Assembly: GCF_000422885.1 (NCBI RefSeq)
Contig: NZ_AUGX01000014.1
Coordinates: 124,001 to 188,000 of the forward strand
DNA: 64,000 bases
From: Ottowia thiooxydans DSM 14619
GTDB lineage: Bacteria > Pseudomonadota > Gammaproteobacteria > Burkholderiales > Burkholderiaceae_C
Reading direction: 5' to 3'
Of this stretch, positions 9,522 through 19,698 are shown one piece after another (position 1 is the first letter of the stretch; the number at the start of each line of letters is the position of its first letter). The position numbers and the translations under genes were made by a program. The notes under the pieces are model-generated. The model had not been told where the DNA came from, ran no database searches, and saw nothing but the letters and a program-made list of their open reading frames with translations.

Positions 9522-12320
9522 TCAACTCAGCTCATTCAGAAAGCGCTCTGCGCGTGCCTTGAGTGGCCCGGTGGCTTCAGCCACCACCTCCGTGATGAGA
9601 CTACGGGCACCTTCTGTATCGCCAATAGCATGGAACTCTTGAGCCAAAGCCATTTTGGTGCTCAGAGGGTTGTCATCGAGATCGTCTGCCGCATCAGGTT
9701 GCTCTGTGCTGAGTTCTCCGCCAGAGCGTGAATCCGGATTAACGGAGAGTGCTTCCAGATCGAACTCAATCATGCCGGAGTTTCCGGTATCGATGGAGGG
9801 GGACGCGGGCAGCGGTGGCAGGGACGGAGCTGGGGCTGCGCGAACGACCGGTGCCGCAGGCTTGGGCGTTGGTAGATCGAGCTCCATTGGGGCGGAACTC
9901 GCAAATACTGCGCCGCCTCCAATATCCAGGTCAAGATCGAAATCCAGTGGAGGGATATCGGCTGCGGACACAACCCGCGGGGCAGGCGCTGGCGCTTTTG
10001 GTGCTGCCGCTGCAACTGCCGCGGCCGCTACAGCTGCAGCCACCGGCGCTGGGCTGGCTGCTACTGGAGCTTTTGATGGCTTGATCGTGGGGGCCTTGAC
10101 GGGAGCACTTTCCAAATCAAGATCCAGGGCGGAGAAGCTGCTGGGCAGGCCATTCTCATCAATCAGCCGTGTTGGCATGGGGCCAGTATCGCTGCTGAAG
10201 GGGCGCTTGGGCGCATCTGGTCCATCGTCTGGCCCGAGCAGGCTGGCGTCGACCGAGTAGAGCGGGTTGTCCGCTTCGATCTGCACACCCAGGCCGCGGA
10301 TGTACGCCCAGTCTGGGCCGGCTCCACCGGAGATTGCGTTGGCTTCTGTGGCTATAGCTTCAAGTGCGCGCGCGTCGCGGCGTTTGAGGTAGATCTCCGC
10401 CAGTTTGCGGTGGATGGATAGTCGTGTTGGGTTAACACGCATCGCTTCCTTGAGGATTTCCTCTGCCTGCATGTCGCGGCCATAAGCCAGATACACGTCG
10501 GCCTCAGCAACCGGATCCACGTCTCCCGCCGCGTCGATCTGGCTTGGCGAGTAAATCATGGAAGACTGGTTGCCCATGTGCGAGGTGCGGTTACTCGTAT
10601 CCACACGCCTGCCGCCGCTCGAACCAAAGAAGGAGTCACCTTGTGGGCGGCTTTCAGTGAGCGTGCTGTCGAATTGGCCGTCAACGTCCTTTTTCCGGCG
10701 GGAGCGATACAACCCGTATCCGAGCAGCAGAGCCAGAAGGCCACCACCGGCAACGGGAAGCAGCGGATTTTCTGTGAGCGAATCGAGTAGTGATGGCTCT
10801 TCTACTGGCATTGGCGCGGGCTTGACCACCGGCCGTGGCTTGGACGCGGGAGCACTTGCAGCTGCAGCAGTAGCCGCTGCTGCGGCAGCAGCTTTGCTGG
10901 CCGCGAGAGCGGCTGCCTCAGCGGCAGAGGCTGCGGGGGTGCTTGGGCTGGCTGCCGCGGCAGATGCCGCAGCAATCACAGGTGCTGCAGCAACCGCTGG
11001 TGCTGGTGCTGGTGCTGGTGCTGGTGCTGGTGCTGGTGCTGGCGCAGCGCTGGCGGGTTGGGCGGCGCCGGTTGGTAGATTGATCGTGGGCACTGCGGCG
11101 GCCGCTCCGGCTGCGGATGCGGTTGGTGCCGTTTTCGGTGCAGGAGGCGTTTTCTGCAGGCGAGATAATTCTGCGATGTTTCGGTTCAACTCAGCAATGC
11201 GATCAGCTTGCTCTTGAGCTTGCCGGGTTCGCGCCAAGCCGGTTTCTGCTTGGCTGGTGGGGGCTGAAGCTGCGCTGGCGGCACCTTTTGACAGCGTCAG
11301 GCGGTCCGGGCTGGCCGGCGCGGGCGCGCCATCTCGCACGTTTGCGGAGACACGGCCAGAGGCGCTTCTTCCAGCTGCTTCAACCTGTGCGCTGGGCGCG
11401 CTTTGGGCCAAACCGGTGCGGAACGCTTGGAAATCACGGCTTTGCGCCACCACTGCACGGCGTGCTTCCGTCCGGGACATGGCCGCGGCCTGCTCCGAAC
11501 TGGGAAGGTCAATGACTGCGCCAGCCTTCATGTAGTTGACGTTGCCGCGGACGAAGGCCTTGGGGTTGGCGCGCAACATGGCCATCAGCATTTGATCCAG
11601 CGAAACGCCTGCAGGCAGGTTGGCTGAAGCGATGCCGTAGGCCGTATCGCCACGGCGAACCGACACTTGCCCATTGCCGCCACTTTGGCTGGCTTCAGCT
11701 GCCTTAGCTCTCTGCGCGGCACGCGGGGAGGCCGCTGGGGTGGTCTGTTCCGCTACCGAGGGGCGAGCTACTGGCGCTGGTGGCGGCGCCTGAAGTACTT
11801 GTGCGCCGAGGGGCAATTGAGTTTGAGGAGCGGGTAATGGTGCCGCTGGTGCCGGTACACGCCCTGGTGGATCGACGAGCATGGTGTAGTCGCGCACCAT
11901 GCGGCCGTTCGCCCAGTTGGCCTCGATCACCACTCCGACGAAGGGCTCATTGATGGGGCGTTCGCCCACCAGCCGCAGATACGCTTGCCCGTTGGAGCGC
12001 CGCTCCAGCGTGAGGCGAGTACCACTCAATGCCTGTGTGTAATCCACACCAACCGAGCGGAATGCTTGCGGGGATGCAATGCGGGCTTGAAAGGAGGAGG
12101 CTTCCTCGGAGGAGATCTGCGGCACTTCGATCTCAGCGCGCAGGGGCTCGCCAAGGGCAGAGCGCACGGTGATGGCACCCAGCGCCAAGGCCTGGGCATC
12201 CAGGCATACGCCCATGGTGGCTAGTGCGGCGGCTGAAGCAAGGGTTGCCTTCTTCCAGGATGGGAACCTGTTGCCGGCAATCTCCGATCCCCGTTGAGCA
12301 GCGTTGGAAGTTTTCTTCAT
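9522..12320 (-). CDS. fimV: FimV-like pilus assembly / polar hub protein
   Basis: A 932-residue inner-membrane protein of the FimV/HubP family, which binds peptidoglycan and organises type IV pili or polar machinery. Order: signal sequence (~25-48); FimV N-terminal domain (GAITVRSALGEPLRAEIEV); LysM-type domain (SVRRGDTAYGIASANLPAGV, around residue 220); long Ala/Pro-rich linker; one transmembrane helix (LLPVAGGGLLALLLGYGLY) followed by RSRRKK; cytoplasmic TPR-like region (ADVYLAYGRDMQAEEILKEA); and the conserved C-terminal domain (MALAQEFHAIGDTEGARSLI). An Ala-Pro run encoded by a hexanucleotide repeat lies in the linker. The asd-fimV-truA order is typical of betaproteobacteria. Confidence 0.93.
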   Translation of the reverse strand: MKKTSNAAQRGSEIAGNRFPSWKKATLASAAALATMGVCLDAQALALGAITVRSALGEPLRAEIEVPQISSEEASSFQARIASPQAFRSVGVDYTQALSGTRLTLERRSNGQAYLRLVGERPINEPFVGVVIEANWANGRMVRDYTMLVDPPGRVPAPAAPLPAPQTQLPLGAQVLQAPPPAPVARPSVAEQTTPAASPRAAQRAKAAEASQSGGNGQVSVRRGDTAYGIASANLPAGVSLDQMLMAMLRANPKAFVRGNVNYMKAGAVIDLPSSEQAAAMSRTEARRAVVAQSRDFQAFRTGLAQSAPSAQVEAAGRSASGRVSANVRDGAPAPASPDRLTLSKGAASAASAPTSQAETGLARTRQAQEQADRIAELNRNIAELSRLQKTPPAPKTAPTASAAGAAAAVPTINLPTGAAQPASAAPAPAPAPAPAPAPAPAVAAAPVIAAASAAAASPSTPAASAAEAAALAASKAAAAAAATAAAASAPASKPRPVVKPAPMPVEEPSLLDSLTENPLLPVAGGGLLALLLGYGLYRSRRKKDVDGQFDSTLTESRPQGDSFFGSSGGRRVDTSNRTSHMGNQSSMIYSPSQIDAAGDVDPVAEADVYLAYGRDMQAEEILKEAMRVNPTRLSIHRKLAEIYLKRRDARALEAIATEANAISGGAGPDWAYIRGLGVQIEADNPLYSVDASLLGPDDGPDAPKRPFSSDTGPMPTRLIDENGLPSSFSALDLDLESAPVKAPTIKPSKAPVAASPAPVAAAVAAAAVAAAAPKAPAPAPRVVSAADIPPLDFDLDLDIGGGAVFASSAPMELDLPTPKPAAPVVRAAPAPSLPPLPASPSIDTGNSGMIEFDLEALSVNPDSRSGGELSTEQPDAADDLDDNPLSTKMALAQEFHAIGDTEGARSLITEVVAEATGPLKARAERFLNELS
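10999..11040. repeat. Hexanucleotide tandem repeat (GGTGCT) x7 inside fimV
   Basis: Seven uninterrupted copies of GGTGCT on the plus strand encode alternating Ala-Pro residues of FimV on the minus strand. Because the unit is 6 bp, copy-number change would lengthen or shorten the linker without breaking the frame. Confidence 0.9.
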
Positions 12321-12665
12321 AGTTCTTTAGACAGGCCGAGCCTACCGCGAGGAGATACGGAAATCGACATTAACATCAACGAATTAGGCTGACAAGCTGA
12401 GAACCAGCCTGCGATTGCTTTTTGCTGGCACGAAGTCCAACGTATTCAACCGCCGTTTGGTAAGTGTGCCAATGATATAGCCCAACTGAGCCCACTCCTG
12501 AGGCCTGGCGTGATGCTCAAGGGCAGAGTAGTGATCAAACTCACGATGTTGCCGTGGCGCAACGAGAAAAGGCCTCATTTGTCACTCAGAGAAACAACGC
12601 AATGCCTGATCCAGGCTACCTCGGGTTTTCCGCGGAAGCGAAAAAACCGAGGCGCGCGGTGAAAC
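12321..12665. other. Intergenic region fimV-asd, no supported gene
   Basis: 345 bp between the fimV start and the asd stop. It holds the asd terminator hairpin (12619-12652) and presumably the fimV promoter. A 64-codon open frame on the minus strand (12384-12578) has no recognisable family, signal or ribosome binding site, and I do not call it. Confidence 0.6.
12619..12652 (-). terminator. Rho-independent terminator after asd
   Basis: On the minus strand, CCTCGG followed by a T run forms a stem with an A run and CCGAGG. The arms are CCTCGG at 12619-12624 and CCGAGG at 12647-12652, extended by pairing of 12626-12629 with 12641-12646. It lies 14 bp beyond the asd stop. Confidence 0.7.
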
Positions 12666-13802
12666 TCAAGCGTCCAGCAAGACGCGCAGCATACGCCGCA
12701 GTGGCTCTGCAGCACCCCACAGCAACTGATCGCCAATGGTGAAGGCGCCTAGATATTCCGGTCCCATGGCCAGTTTGCGGATGCGGCCCACTGGAATGGT
12801 CATGGTTCCTGTAACTGCCACTGGTGTCAGATCAGCTAGAGTGGCTTCCTTGTTGTTGGGAACGACCTTCACCCATTCGTTGTCCGCCGCGATCATGGCT
12901 TCGATGTCGGCAAGAGGCACGTCTTTTTTCAGCTTGAAGGTGAGTGCCTGGCTATGGCAGCGCATGGCACCCACGCGCACGCAGAACCCGTCAACAGGGA
13001 TGGCTGCTGTGTCGAAGCCCTCGCCAAGCCCCATGATCTTGTTGGTTTCAGCCATGCCTTTCCACTCTTCGCGGGAGTAACCGTCACCCAGATCCTTGTC
13101 GATCCAGGGAATCAGTGATCCGCCCAGGGGCACAATGAAATTGGCGGTCTCGTCCGGGCTGAGGCTGCGCTGGCGCCCGATCACCTTGCGATCGATTTCC
13201 AGAATGGCGCTTTTAGGGTCATCCAGCAGCGGCTTCACTTCAGCGTACAGGGTGCCGTACTGCGTGAGAAGTTCGCGCATGTGCTGGGCGCCACCACCGC
13301 TGGCGGCTTGGTAGGTTTGCGTGCTCATCCACTCGACCAGTCCGGCTTTGTAGAGCGCACCCACACCCATGAGCATGCAGCTGACGGTGCAATTGCCGCC
13401 AACCCAGTTGTTGCCACCTTTGGCTAACGCATTTTTGATGACAGGCAAGTTTACGGGGTCCAGAACAATCACCGCATCATCATTCATGCGCAATGTGCTG
13501 GCGGCATCAATCCAGTGGCCGTTCCAACCTGCGGCACGCAGTTTTGGAAACACCTCCGAGGTGTAGTCTCCACCTTGGCAGGTAATGATGATGTCGCACT
13601 TTTTCAGTGCATTGATGTCGTGCGCATCCTTGAGTGTTTTCTCGTTTCGTGCGAGGGCAGGTGCTGCGCCACCGGCGTTGCTGGTGGAGAAGAAGACAGG
13701 TTCGATCAAATCGAAGTCTTTTTCGGCCTGCATGCGATCCATCAGGACCGAGCCGACCATGCCGCGCCAGCCGACCAGGCCAACTGTGTTGCCGATTTTC
13801 AT
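12666..13802 (-). CDS. asd: Aspartate-semialdehyde dehydrogenase
   Basis: A 378-residue enzyme reducing aspartyl phosphate to aspartate semialdehyde, the branch point to lysine/DAP, threonine and methionine. It has the N-terminal NADP-binding segment [19 protein letters not shown], the catalytic Cys in [12 protein letters not shown], and the C-terminal [10 protein letters not shown]. Length matches the proteobacterial form. It is monocistronic or the first gene of the fimV block, from which its own terminator separates it. Confidence 0.96.
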   Translation of the reverse strand: MKIGNTVGLVGWRGMVGSVLMDRMQAEKDFDLIEPVFFSTSNAGGAAPALARNEKTLKDAHDINALKKCDIIITCQGGDYTSEVFPKLRAAGWNGHWIDAASTLRMNDDAVIVLDPVNLPVIKNALAKGGNNWVGGNCTVSCMLMGVGALYKAGLVEWMSTQTYQAASGGGAQHMRELLTQYGTLYAEVKPLLDDPKSAILEIDRKVIGRQRSLSPDETANFIVPLGGSLIPWIDKDLGDGYSREEWKGMAETNKIMGLGEGFDTAAIPVDGFCVRVGAMRCHSQALTFKLKKDVPLADIEAMIAADNEWVKVVPNNKEATLADLTPVAVTGTMTIPVGRIRKLAMGPEYLGAFTIGDQLLWGAAEPLRRMLRVLLDA

Positions 13803-14126
13803 TTTCTTTCGCGCCTTTCAAACAAAGTTAATCTGTCTGACCTGCCCGGCTCGTCTGGCTCCGGGAGGGTGGGCGCACGACGAACCGGGACTGAGGTCAG
13901 CCCTTTTTGGTGATCGTGGTAATGGAAAAGAGACAGGCAATGACAGCGCACGCGTTCGGTGTGGAAACCGAAGCGATGGGATCGAGGCGATCACGCGCGT
14001 TCATAGTGGATCAATTTTAGTAGAGCGCGCTGGGTTCACTGAGTGGACAGGACTTAAATCCAGATGGCCCTGAGGGGAATGTCGCGTTGATACGACGGCG
14101 TTATTCTGAAATGTAGAAAAAATATT
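13803..14126. other. Intergenic region asd - HAD gene, no gene seen
   Basis: 324 bp upstream of asd and downstream of the HAD gene. It should contain the asd promoter. Near 14107-14129 there is a short TGAAAT/ATTTCA dyad with an A-rich loop that overlaps the end of the HAD gene and could act as a weak terminator. Otherwise I see no gene, RNA or strong repeat. Confidence 0.5.
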
Positions 14127-14837
14127 TCATTTCCCCAGTAGCCTAGCGAGATCAAGAAGGTCAGTGGCGTGCAAGGTATTGGCGGGATCGGGTGAAATAT
14201 CTTTGGGCCGGCGGGCGCCAAATTCCAGCGGCCTTTCAACATACGCGGTTTGCAGGCCGCAAGCGCGGCCAGCGGCCAGGTCGTCCTGATGGGCCGCCAC
14301 CAGCATGACTTCGGCCGGAGCTAGATCAAATACCTCGGCTGCGCCGCGGTATACGGCTGGGTCAGGCTTATAAGCGCGAAATACTTCAGCCGAGAGTACG
14401 CAATCCCAAGGCAGGCCTGCCTGCTTGGCCATATTGGTCAAAAGGCCGATGTTCCCGTTGGAAAGCGTGCAGATGGTGTGACGGCGCTTGAGCTGCGACA
14501 AGCCTTCCACCACATCTGGCCAGGGTGCCAAGCGGTGCCAGACGCGGTTAAGTTCGCGTCGTTCCACGTTCGGCATCTCTTGGAGTCCGAACCTGGGGAG
14601 GATCTCGTCAAGGATCAAGCGATGCAAATCATCGATTCTTGTCCACCCCAGTTCGCCGGACATGACACGAGCCATCGCGGGGCGATACCCTTCACGCCAA
14701 GCCAGCGCAAAAGCGTCGCCGTCAATATCTGGATAGAGGTGCGCCATCTCGGCGACGATGGAGCCATGCCAGTCAACGACCGTGCCAAACACGTCGAAAA
14801 CAAGAACTCTGGGCGGAATAGCGAGTGTGGCGGCCAT
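14127..14837 (-). CDS. Haloacid dehalogenase type II-like HAD hydrolase
   Basis: A 236-residue HAD-superfamily protein. The nucleophile motif VFDVFGTVVDW is at residues ~13-23. Motif II is in CTLSNGNIGLLT, the conserved Lys is in AYKPDPAVYRGA, and the motif IV region is VMLVAAHQDDLAAGRACGL. This pattern fits 2-haloacid dehalogenase type II, hydrolysing L-2-haloalkanoates, but many relatives act on phosphate esters, so the substrate is unproven. It stands alone between asd and ligD, 27 bp downstream of the ligD stop, and may be cotranscribed with ku-ligD. Confidence 0.82.
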   Translation of the reverse strand: MAATLAIPPRVLVFDVFGTVVDWHGSIVAEMAHLYPDIDGDAFALAWREGYRPAMARVMSGELGWTRIDDLHRLILDEILPRFGLQEMPNVERRELNRVWHRLAPWPDVVEGLSQLKRRHTICTLSNGNIGLLTNMAKQAGLPWDCVLSAEVFRAYKPDPAVYRGAAEVFDLAPAEVMLVAAHQDDLAAGRACGLQTAYVERPLEFGARRPKDISPDPANTLHATDLLDLARLLGK

Positions 14838-14864
14838 AGTGCGTTTGGTGTGGTTTATCTTGCG

Positions 14865-17567
14865 TTATTCATTATTGGGTATGGCGGCATTCAATTGCCG
14901 TGCCGCCGCTCCAATGGATCGGGAGGATGCTGCGTAGGCGTGCCAAGGTTGATTGCCCAAGCGCAGGCGGGCCTGGATGTTGGTGATGTTCCAGTGCGCA
15001 CCGCTTTCCACGTTTGGCAATTCCTCCCAGCCCACGGGCACCGAGATTCCCATGCCCGGCCTGGCACGAAGAGACCAGGCTGACACGGTGGTGGCGCCAC
15101 GGCCATTGCGCAGGTAGTCCACATAAATTTTGCCCACGCGGTTCTTGGGGCCGGAAATGGCCACGAAGCGGTCAGGAAGCAACCGCGCCAGGTGCTCGGT
15201 GAGTAATTTACTGAAGGCCTTGACTTCGGTCCATCCGTGTAAGCGCTTAATGGGGACCACGACATGTAATCCTTTCCCCCCGCTGGTTTTCAGGAAAGGC
15301 ACCAGCTTTAGTTCAGTGAGAAGGGTATAGGCCAGTTGCGCGGCTTCCTGCACCGCCAGCCAAGCCACGCCCTCACCGGGATCGAGATCCAGGGTGAAGC
15401 GATCAGGGCGTTCGATTTTGTCGCTTGTCGCGTTCCAGGTATGCAGCTCCACCGTATTCATTTGTACGGATCCGAGGAGGGCTGCAGCGTTGTTGATTTC
15501 GAGCAGACCTGCATGGCCAGGGTCGAGTTGAGTATCGAGCACAGTCACGCCAGGTAGCTGCCTGCCCTCCATATGCTTTTGGAAAAAAGCGTCTTCATCG
15601 ATACCCCCGGGAGCTCGAAGTAACGCCACGGGGCGTTGAGCCAAGTGAGGCAGGAGCAAGGGAGCCACGCTAGCGTAGTAACGGGCGAGGTCTAGCTTAG
15701 TGACGCCGGTGCTTGGGTCCACCACGCGCTCGGGATGGGTGAGGGTCTGTCCCAGCAGGACCCCAGGGGCCGTGGAAGCCAAAGCAGGCTCAGGTTTTTC
15801 TTTCGCTTTCGATGAGGTTTTCGCCTTGCTGCCCACAGGCTTCTTTTCGTTCATGGGATGTCCTGCGGAGCTAAGTCCAGGTAGCAAGATGTCTTCGCGC
15901 GCTTTGTCTTCTCGCAAGCCCATATAAACTGGTTGGCGCAATCGCCCTTGGGGCGTCATGCCCGCGTGCGCAATCTGAACGACCAATTGCGGACGAACCC
16001 AGTGCACGGCGCCTGCTACGAGGTCTTCCTTGGACATTGGTTTGTGCGTTGTAAGCAGCGGAGATAGCCTTTTCTTGAGTGTTGCCAGCGTCACCGAGTC
16101 GAAGCCAGAACCTACGTTGCCTGCATAGCGAAGAGATCCGATCTCGTCATAGGCTGCCAATACCAGAGCACCAATGTCTCCTTGCGCGGCGCGAGCACCC
16201 CGTCCGTCAGTGAAGCCCGCTATCAGGAACTCATCGCTTTGGCGCGTTTTTAGTTTGATCCAGTCGTTCGAGCGCCCGCTGAGATAGGCAGCTTTGCGCC
16301 GTTTGCCAATAACTCCTTCCATTCCAATTCGGGTGGCGCTGTCCAGAAGGCTCCCCGGATCCGTTTCGAATGACTGCGTCACCCGCAACACGGGGCTCAT
16401 GGGAGCTTCCTCCATCAGCTTTGTCAGGCAAGTGCGCCGCTGCTCCTGTGGGATTTGACGCAAATCTGCGCCGTTCAGATAGAGCAGGTCGAACAGATAC
16501 AGAACCAGGTTCTTCGCCTGACGACCATCGAATGCAGTCTGAAGTGCAGCGAAGTCTGGCACGCCTTGCTCATTCAGAACGACGACTTCTCCATCGAACC
16601 AAGCAGTCTTGACTGGTACGGAGGCCAGAGCCGCCGCAATCTCTGGCATGCGCGAAGTCCAGTCGATACCATTGCGCGTATAGAGTTTGACTCTTCCTGC
16701 GGCCATGCGCGCCAGAAGGCGGTAGCCATCAAACTTCAATTCCCAAAGCCACTCCAGTGAGTCTGCCGGTGGCGCCTGGGCTAATGAGGCCAGTTGCGGC
16801 GCCATGGTTTCAGGCTGAGGGGCTTTCAGAGCGTGGAGACCGCCCACCTCTCGCTCCGGTGGGATCGCAACACTCTTTAATCTCTTCGCTTTTGCGGGCG
16901 CCAAGGCAGGTGCAGGGCCCACAGAGTCGGGTAGGGCGTGTGTCACGCTGAACTCTGCGGCTGGACGTGCCTCATCGTCTTTTTCTTTGATAAGCAGCCA
17001 GTTCGTTTTGGCGGTGTCGTCTTCGCCCTTAAGGCGTATTAGCGCCCAATTGCCGTTTAGCTTGACGCCAGTCAGTTTGAACTTGAAGTTTCCTGCGGCC
17101 AATCCATGAGCTGGATCGTGTCCCGAAAGAGGCGACCAAGTACCCCTATCCCAAATGATCACGCGACCACCGCCATATTGATCCGTGGGAATTTGCCCTT
17201 CGAATTGGTTGTATTCGACTGGGTGGTCTTCAACCTGAACCGCTAGCCGTTTGTCCTGCGGATCCAGGCTGGGCCCCTTAGGGACAGCCCAGCTTTTCAT
17301 GGTGCCACCTATCTCCAGCCGAAAATCGTAGTGGAGTTTGCTGGCCCAATGTTTCTGAATCACGAATCTATTCAGACCAGCGAGCTCGCCTGCTTCGGAA
17401 ACCCCACCAGAAGGCTCCGGGGTAAGGGAGAAATTGCGTCGGGCACGGTAGTCCTGCAACGCTTGTGGTTGCTGCTTGCGGGAACGCGTGTTTGACGCGC
17501 CTGCCACTTCAGGCGCGCTTGCGGGTGCGCGCTTTGCTGTCGCCCGGGGTGGCCGTTTTGTTGCCAT
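14865..17567 (-). CDS. ligD: ATP-dependent DNA ligase D (PE-ligase-polymerase)
   Basis: A 900-residue NHEJ ligase. Domain order is 3'-phosphoesterase (residues ~40-190, FVIQKHWASKLHYDFRLE), then ATP-dependent ligase (~250-560, adenylated lysine K278 in WELKFDGYR), then primase/polymerase (~610-890, LDLDPGEGVAW and TSGGKGLHVVVPIKR). This is the Pseudomonas-type order, not the mycobacterial one. Its ATG at 17567 is preceded by GGGAGAT. The first 59 nt overlap the end of ku, so the ribosome binding site lies within ku. Together with Ku it would repair double-strand breaks without homology. Confidence 0.95.
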   Translation of the reverse strand: MATKRPPRATAKRAPASAPEVAGASNTRSRKQQPQALQDYRARRNFSLTPEPSGGVSEAGELAGLNRFVIQKHWASKLHYDFRLEIGGTMKSWAVPKGPSLDPQDKRLAVQVEDHPVEYNQFEGQIPTDQYGGGRVIIWDRGTWSPLSGHDPAHGLAAGNFKFKLTGVKLNGNWALIRLKGEDDTAKTNWLLIKEKDDEARPAAEFSVTHALPDSVGPAPALAPAKAKRLKSVAIPPEREVGGLHALKAPQPETMAPQLASLAQAPPADSLEWLWELKFDGYRLLARMAAGRVKLYTRNGIDWTSRMPEIAAALASVPVKTAWFDGEVVVLNEQGVPDFAALQTAFDGRQAKNLVLYLFDLLYLNGADLRQIPQEQRRTCLTKLMEEAPMSPVLRVTQSFETDPGSLLDSATRIGMEGVIGKRRKAAYLSGRSNDWIKLKTRQSDEFLIAGFTDGRGARAAQGDIGALVLAAYDEIGSLRYAGNVGSGFDSVTLATLKKRLSPLLTTHKPMSKEDLVAGAVHWVRPQLVVQIAHAGMTPQGRLRQPVYMGLREDKAREDILLPGLSSAGHPMNEKKPVGSKAKTSSKAKEKPEPALASTAPGVLLGQTLTHPERVVDPSTGVTKLDLARYYASVAPLLLPHLAQRPVALLRAPGGIDEDAFFQKHMEGRQLPGVTVLDTQLDPGHAGLLEINNAAALLGSVQMNTVELHTWNATSDKIERPDRFTLDLDPGEGVAWLAVQEAAQLAYTLLTELKLVPFLKTSGGKGLHVVVPIKRLHGWTEVKAFSKLLTEHLARLLPDRFVAISGPKNRVGKIYVDYLRNGRGATTVSAWSLRARPGMGISVPVGWEELPNVESGAHWNITNIQARLRLGNQPWHAYAASSRSIGAAARQLNAAIPNNE

Positions 17568-18411
17568 CGCGATCTCCCGCGCCCTGCAGGCTGCGCTTGA
17601 GAAGTTCTGTCAAATCGATAATTTCTGCGCTGCCCTTGGTGTTCGAGCTGGACTCGATTTTCTCGATGCTCTGCACCTCACCGGCTTCGGCCTTTTGGTG
17701 GACCAAGCGCATGATTTCGTCCTTGAACGAATCACGGAACGCATCAGCGTTCCAAGGTGCAGACATTTCCTCAATCAGTTTTTCCGCCATTTTCAATTCG
17801 GCCTCTTTGAGGCCAGCAGCCTTCACACCTGCAGGAGGTAGTTTGAGATCCTGCCAAGAGCGGATCTCTGACCCCCAGCGAAGCAGGTTGAGCACCAGCG
17901 CCTGTCCTGATGGGACCAATACCGCCAAATGTTGCTTGGACGAGATCACTACTCGCGCCACGCCCACTCGCCCGGCCTTCAGAAGCGCTTCGCGCAAAAG
18001 CGCATATACCTTTTCCCCACGAGCAAGTGGCGCAAGGTAGTAGGGTCGTTCGAGATAGATAAAGGGGATCTCGGAAGCCTCAATGAACGATTCAATTTCT
18101 ATCGTCTGCGTAGTCTTGGGAAATGCTGCCTTGATCTCAGCAGGGGTGAGCACCACGTAGTGCCCATCTTCAATTTCCACGCCTTTGACGATATCTGCCG
18201 CAGCAATCTCCTTGCCGGTCTTTTTATTGACGCGTTTGTAGCCCACAGGCTCCATGGTGCGGCGATCCAGCCAATCGAAGTCCACCCCAGAACTGGCGGT
18301 GGCGGTGTAGAGCGCCACAGGAATATGCACCAAGCCGAAGCTGATAGCACCTTTCCAGAGCACCCTGGCTGTGGCTCTGGGCGTTGATTCTTCGGGGGTG
18401 TCGTCAGCCAT
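17509..18411 (-). CDS. ku: Ku DNA end-binding protein
   Basis: A 300-residue bacterial Ku. After a short variable N-terminus, the core begins at ARVLWKGAISFGLVHIPVALY and continues through RVNKKTGKEIAAADIVKGVE and IEIESFIEASEIPFIYLERPYYLAP. The C-terminal tail is basic and low complexity, typical of the extended tails that recruit ligase. It homodimerises on DNA ends and recruits LigD, which is encoded by the overlapping downstream gene. Length is usual for proteobacterial Ku. Confidence 0.96.
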   Translation of the reverse strand: MADDTPEESTPRATARVLWKGAISFGLVHIPVALYTATASSGVDFDWLDRRTMEPVGYKRVNKKTGKEIAAADIVKGVEIEDGHYVVLTPAEIKAAFPKTTQTIEIESFIEASEIPFIYLERPYYLAPLARGEKVYALLREALLKAGRVGVARVVISSKQHLAVLVPSGQALVLNLLRWGSEIRSWQDLKLPPAGVKAAGLKEAELKMAEKLIEEMSAPWNADAFRDSFKDEIMRLVHQKAEAGEVQSIEKIESSSNTKGSAEIIDLTELLKRSLQGAGDRDGNKTATPGDSKARTRKRA

Positions 18412-18521
18412 GACAGCTCCTCGCTTGGTTAGTTAAGTTCTCTAAACTCCAGCATAGGTGCTACTGAACTTAAGTGCTGTAGGACTGCATCCGCCGTTTG
18501 CTGCCTACATTCACCAAATTC

Positions 18522-18561
18522 AAAGGCCGTCTGGATCGCGTGTGCGTTCCAGACGGCCTTT
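18522..18561 (-). terminator. Terminator of the leu operon
   Basis: Perfect 14-bp arms AAAGGCCGTCTGGA and TCCAGACGGCCTTT around a 12-nt loop, ending in a short T run on the minus strand. It lies 47 bp beyond the leuB stop. Confidence 0.8.
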
Positions 18562-18607
18562 AAAGGGGAGGGTAGTGCCGTAAGAAGTTCTCACGGCCCT
18601 TAGGCCA

Positions 18608-19678
18608 TCATCCCAGTGCCTTGACGACTGCCTCACCCATCTCGCGGGTACCGACTTTGGTCGTGCCTTCGCTATAGATATCAGGCGTGCGCAACCCCTG
18701 CGCCAACACCTTCTTAACCGCACCTTCGATGCGGTCCGCCGCCTCGGGCTTATTGAGCGAGAAACGCAGCATCATGGCCGCGCTGAGGATAGTCGCCAAC
18801 GGATTGGCCACACCTTTTCCTGCAATGTCAGGAGCGCTGCCATGGCTGGGTTCGTAGAGACCTTGCTTCTTATCGTTCAGGCTCGCCGAGGGCAGCATGC
18901 CAATAGAGCCGGTCAACATCGAAGCCTCATCGCTCAGGATATCGCCAAACATATTGCCCGTGACCACAACGTCAAAGCGCTTCGGCTCTTTGACAAGCTG
19001 CATGGCCGCGTTGTCCACATACATGTGATCCAGCGCCACGTCGGGGTACTCTTTATGGACATCCGTGACCACGTCTTTCCACAGCTGGAAGGTTTCCAGA
19101 ACGTTGGCTTTATCAACGCTGGTCAAACGCTTGCTGCGCTTACGCGCGGCCTCAAAGGCAACGCGGGCGATGCGTTCGATTTCAGGGCGCGAGTAGCGCA
19201 TGGTGTCAAAGGCTTCTTCGGCACCAGGGAAGTGACCATCGGGCGCGATGCGGCGGCCGCGCGGCTGGCCGAAGTAAATGTCACCGGTCAGTTCGCGGAT
19301 GATCAGGATGTCCAGGCCAGCCACCAGCTCTGGCTTCAGGCTGCTGGCGTGCGTGAGCTCTTCATAGCAGATCGCAGGGCGGAAATTGGCAAAAAGGCCC
19401 AGATGCTTGCGCAAGCCCAAAATGGCCTGTTCTGGCCGCAGCGGACGATCGAGCGTGTCGTATTTCCAATCGCCCACTGCGCCGAACAAGATGGCGTCAG
19501 CTTGCTGGGCTAGCTTGAGCGTGCTCTCTGGCAAGGGATGGCCGTGCGCATCGTAAGCGGCGCCGCCCACGGGCGCCTCTTCCATTTCGAATTTCAGATC
19601 GAGCGAATTGAGGACTTTGACTGCCTCTGCAACGATTTCTGTGCCAATGCCGTCACCGGGAAGAACTGCGATTTTCAT
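18608..19678 (-). CDS. leuB: 3-isopropylmalate dehydrogenase
   Basis: A 356-residue NAD-dependent decarboxylating dehydrogenase, the third step of leucine synthesis. Motifs include the N-terminal [20 protein letters not shown], the substrate/metal segments [13 protein letters not shown] and YFGQPRGR, and the cofactor loop [21 protein letters not shown]. It is the last gene of the operon, 20 bp downstream of the hypothetical gene and followed by a strong terminator. Confidence 0.97.
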   Translation of the reverse strand: MKIAVLPGDGIGTEIVAEAVKVLNSLDLKFEMEEAPVGGAAYDAHGHPLPESTLKLAQQADAILFGAVGDWKYDTLDRPLRPEQAILGLRKHLGLFANFRPAICYEELTHASSLKPELVAGLDILIIRELTGDIYFGQPRGRRIAPDGHFPGAEEAFDTMRYSRPEIERIARVAFEAARKRSKRLTSVDKANVLETFQLWKDVVTDVHKEYPDVALDHMYVDNAAMQLVKEPKRFDVVVTGNMFGDILSDEASMLTGSIGMLPSASLNDKKQGLYEPSHGSAPDIAGKGVANPLATILSAAMMLRFSLNKPEAADRIEGAVKKVLAQGLRTPDIYSEGTTKVGTREMGEAVVKALG

Positions 19679-19698
19679 GATTCTTTCTTGTTAAAAAA

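Noticed and set aside
12384-12578. 64-codon open frame upstream of fimV
   Set aside because: No homology, no ribosome binding site, and it occupies the probable fimV promoter.
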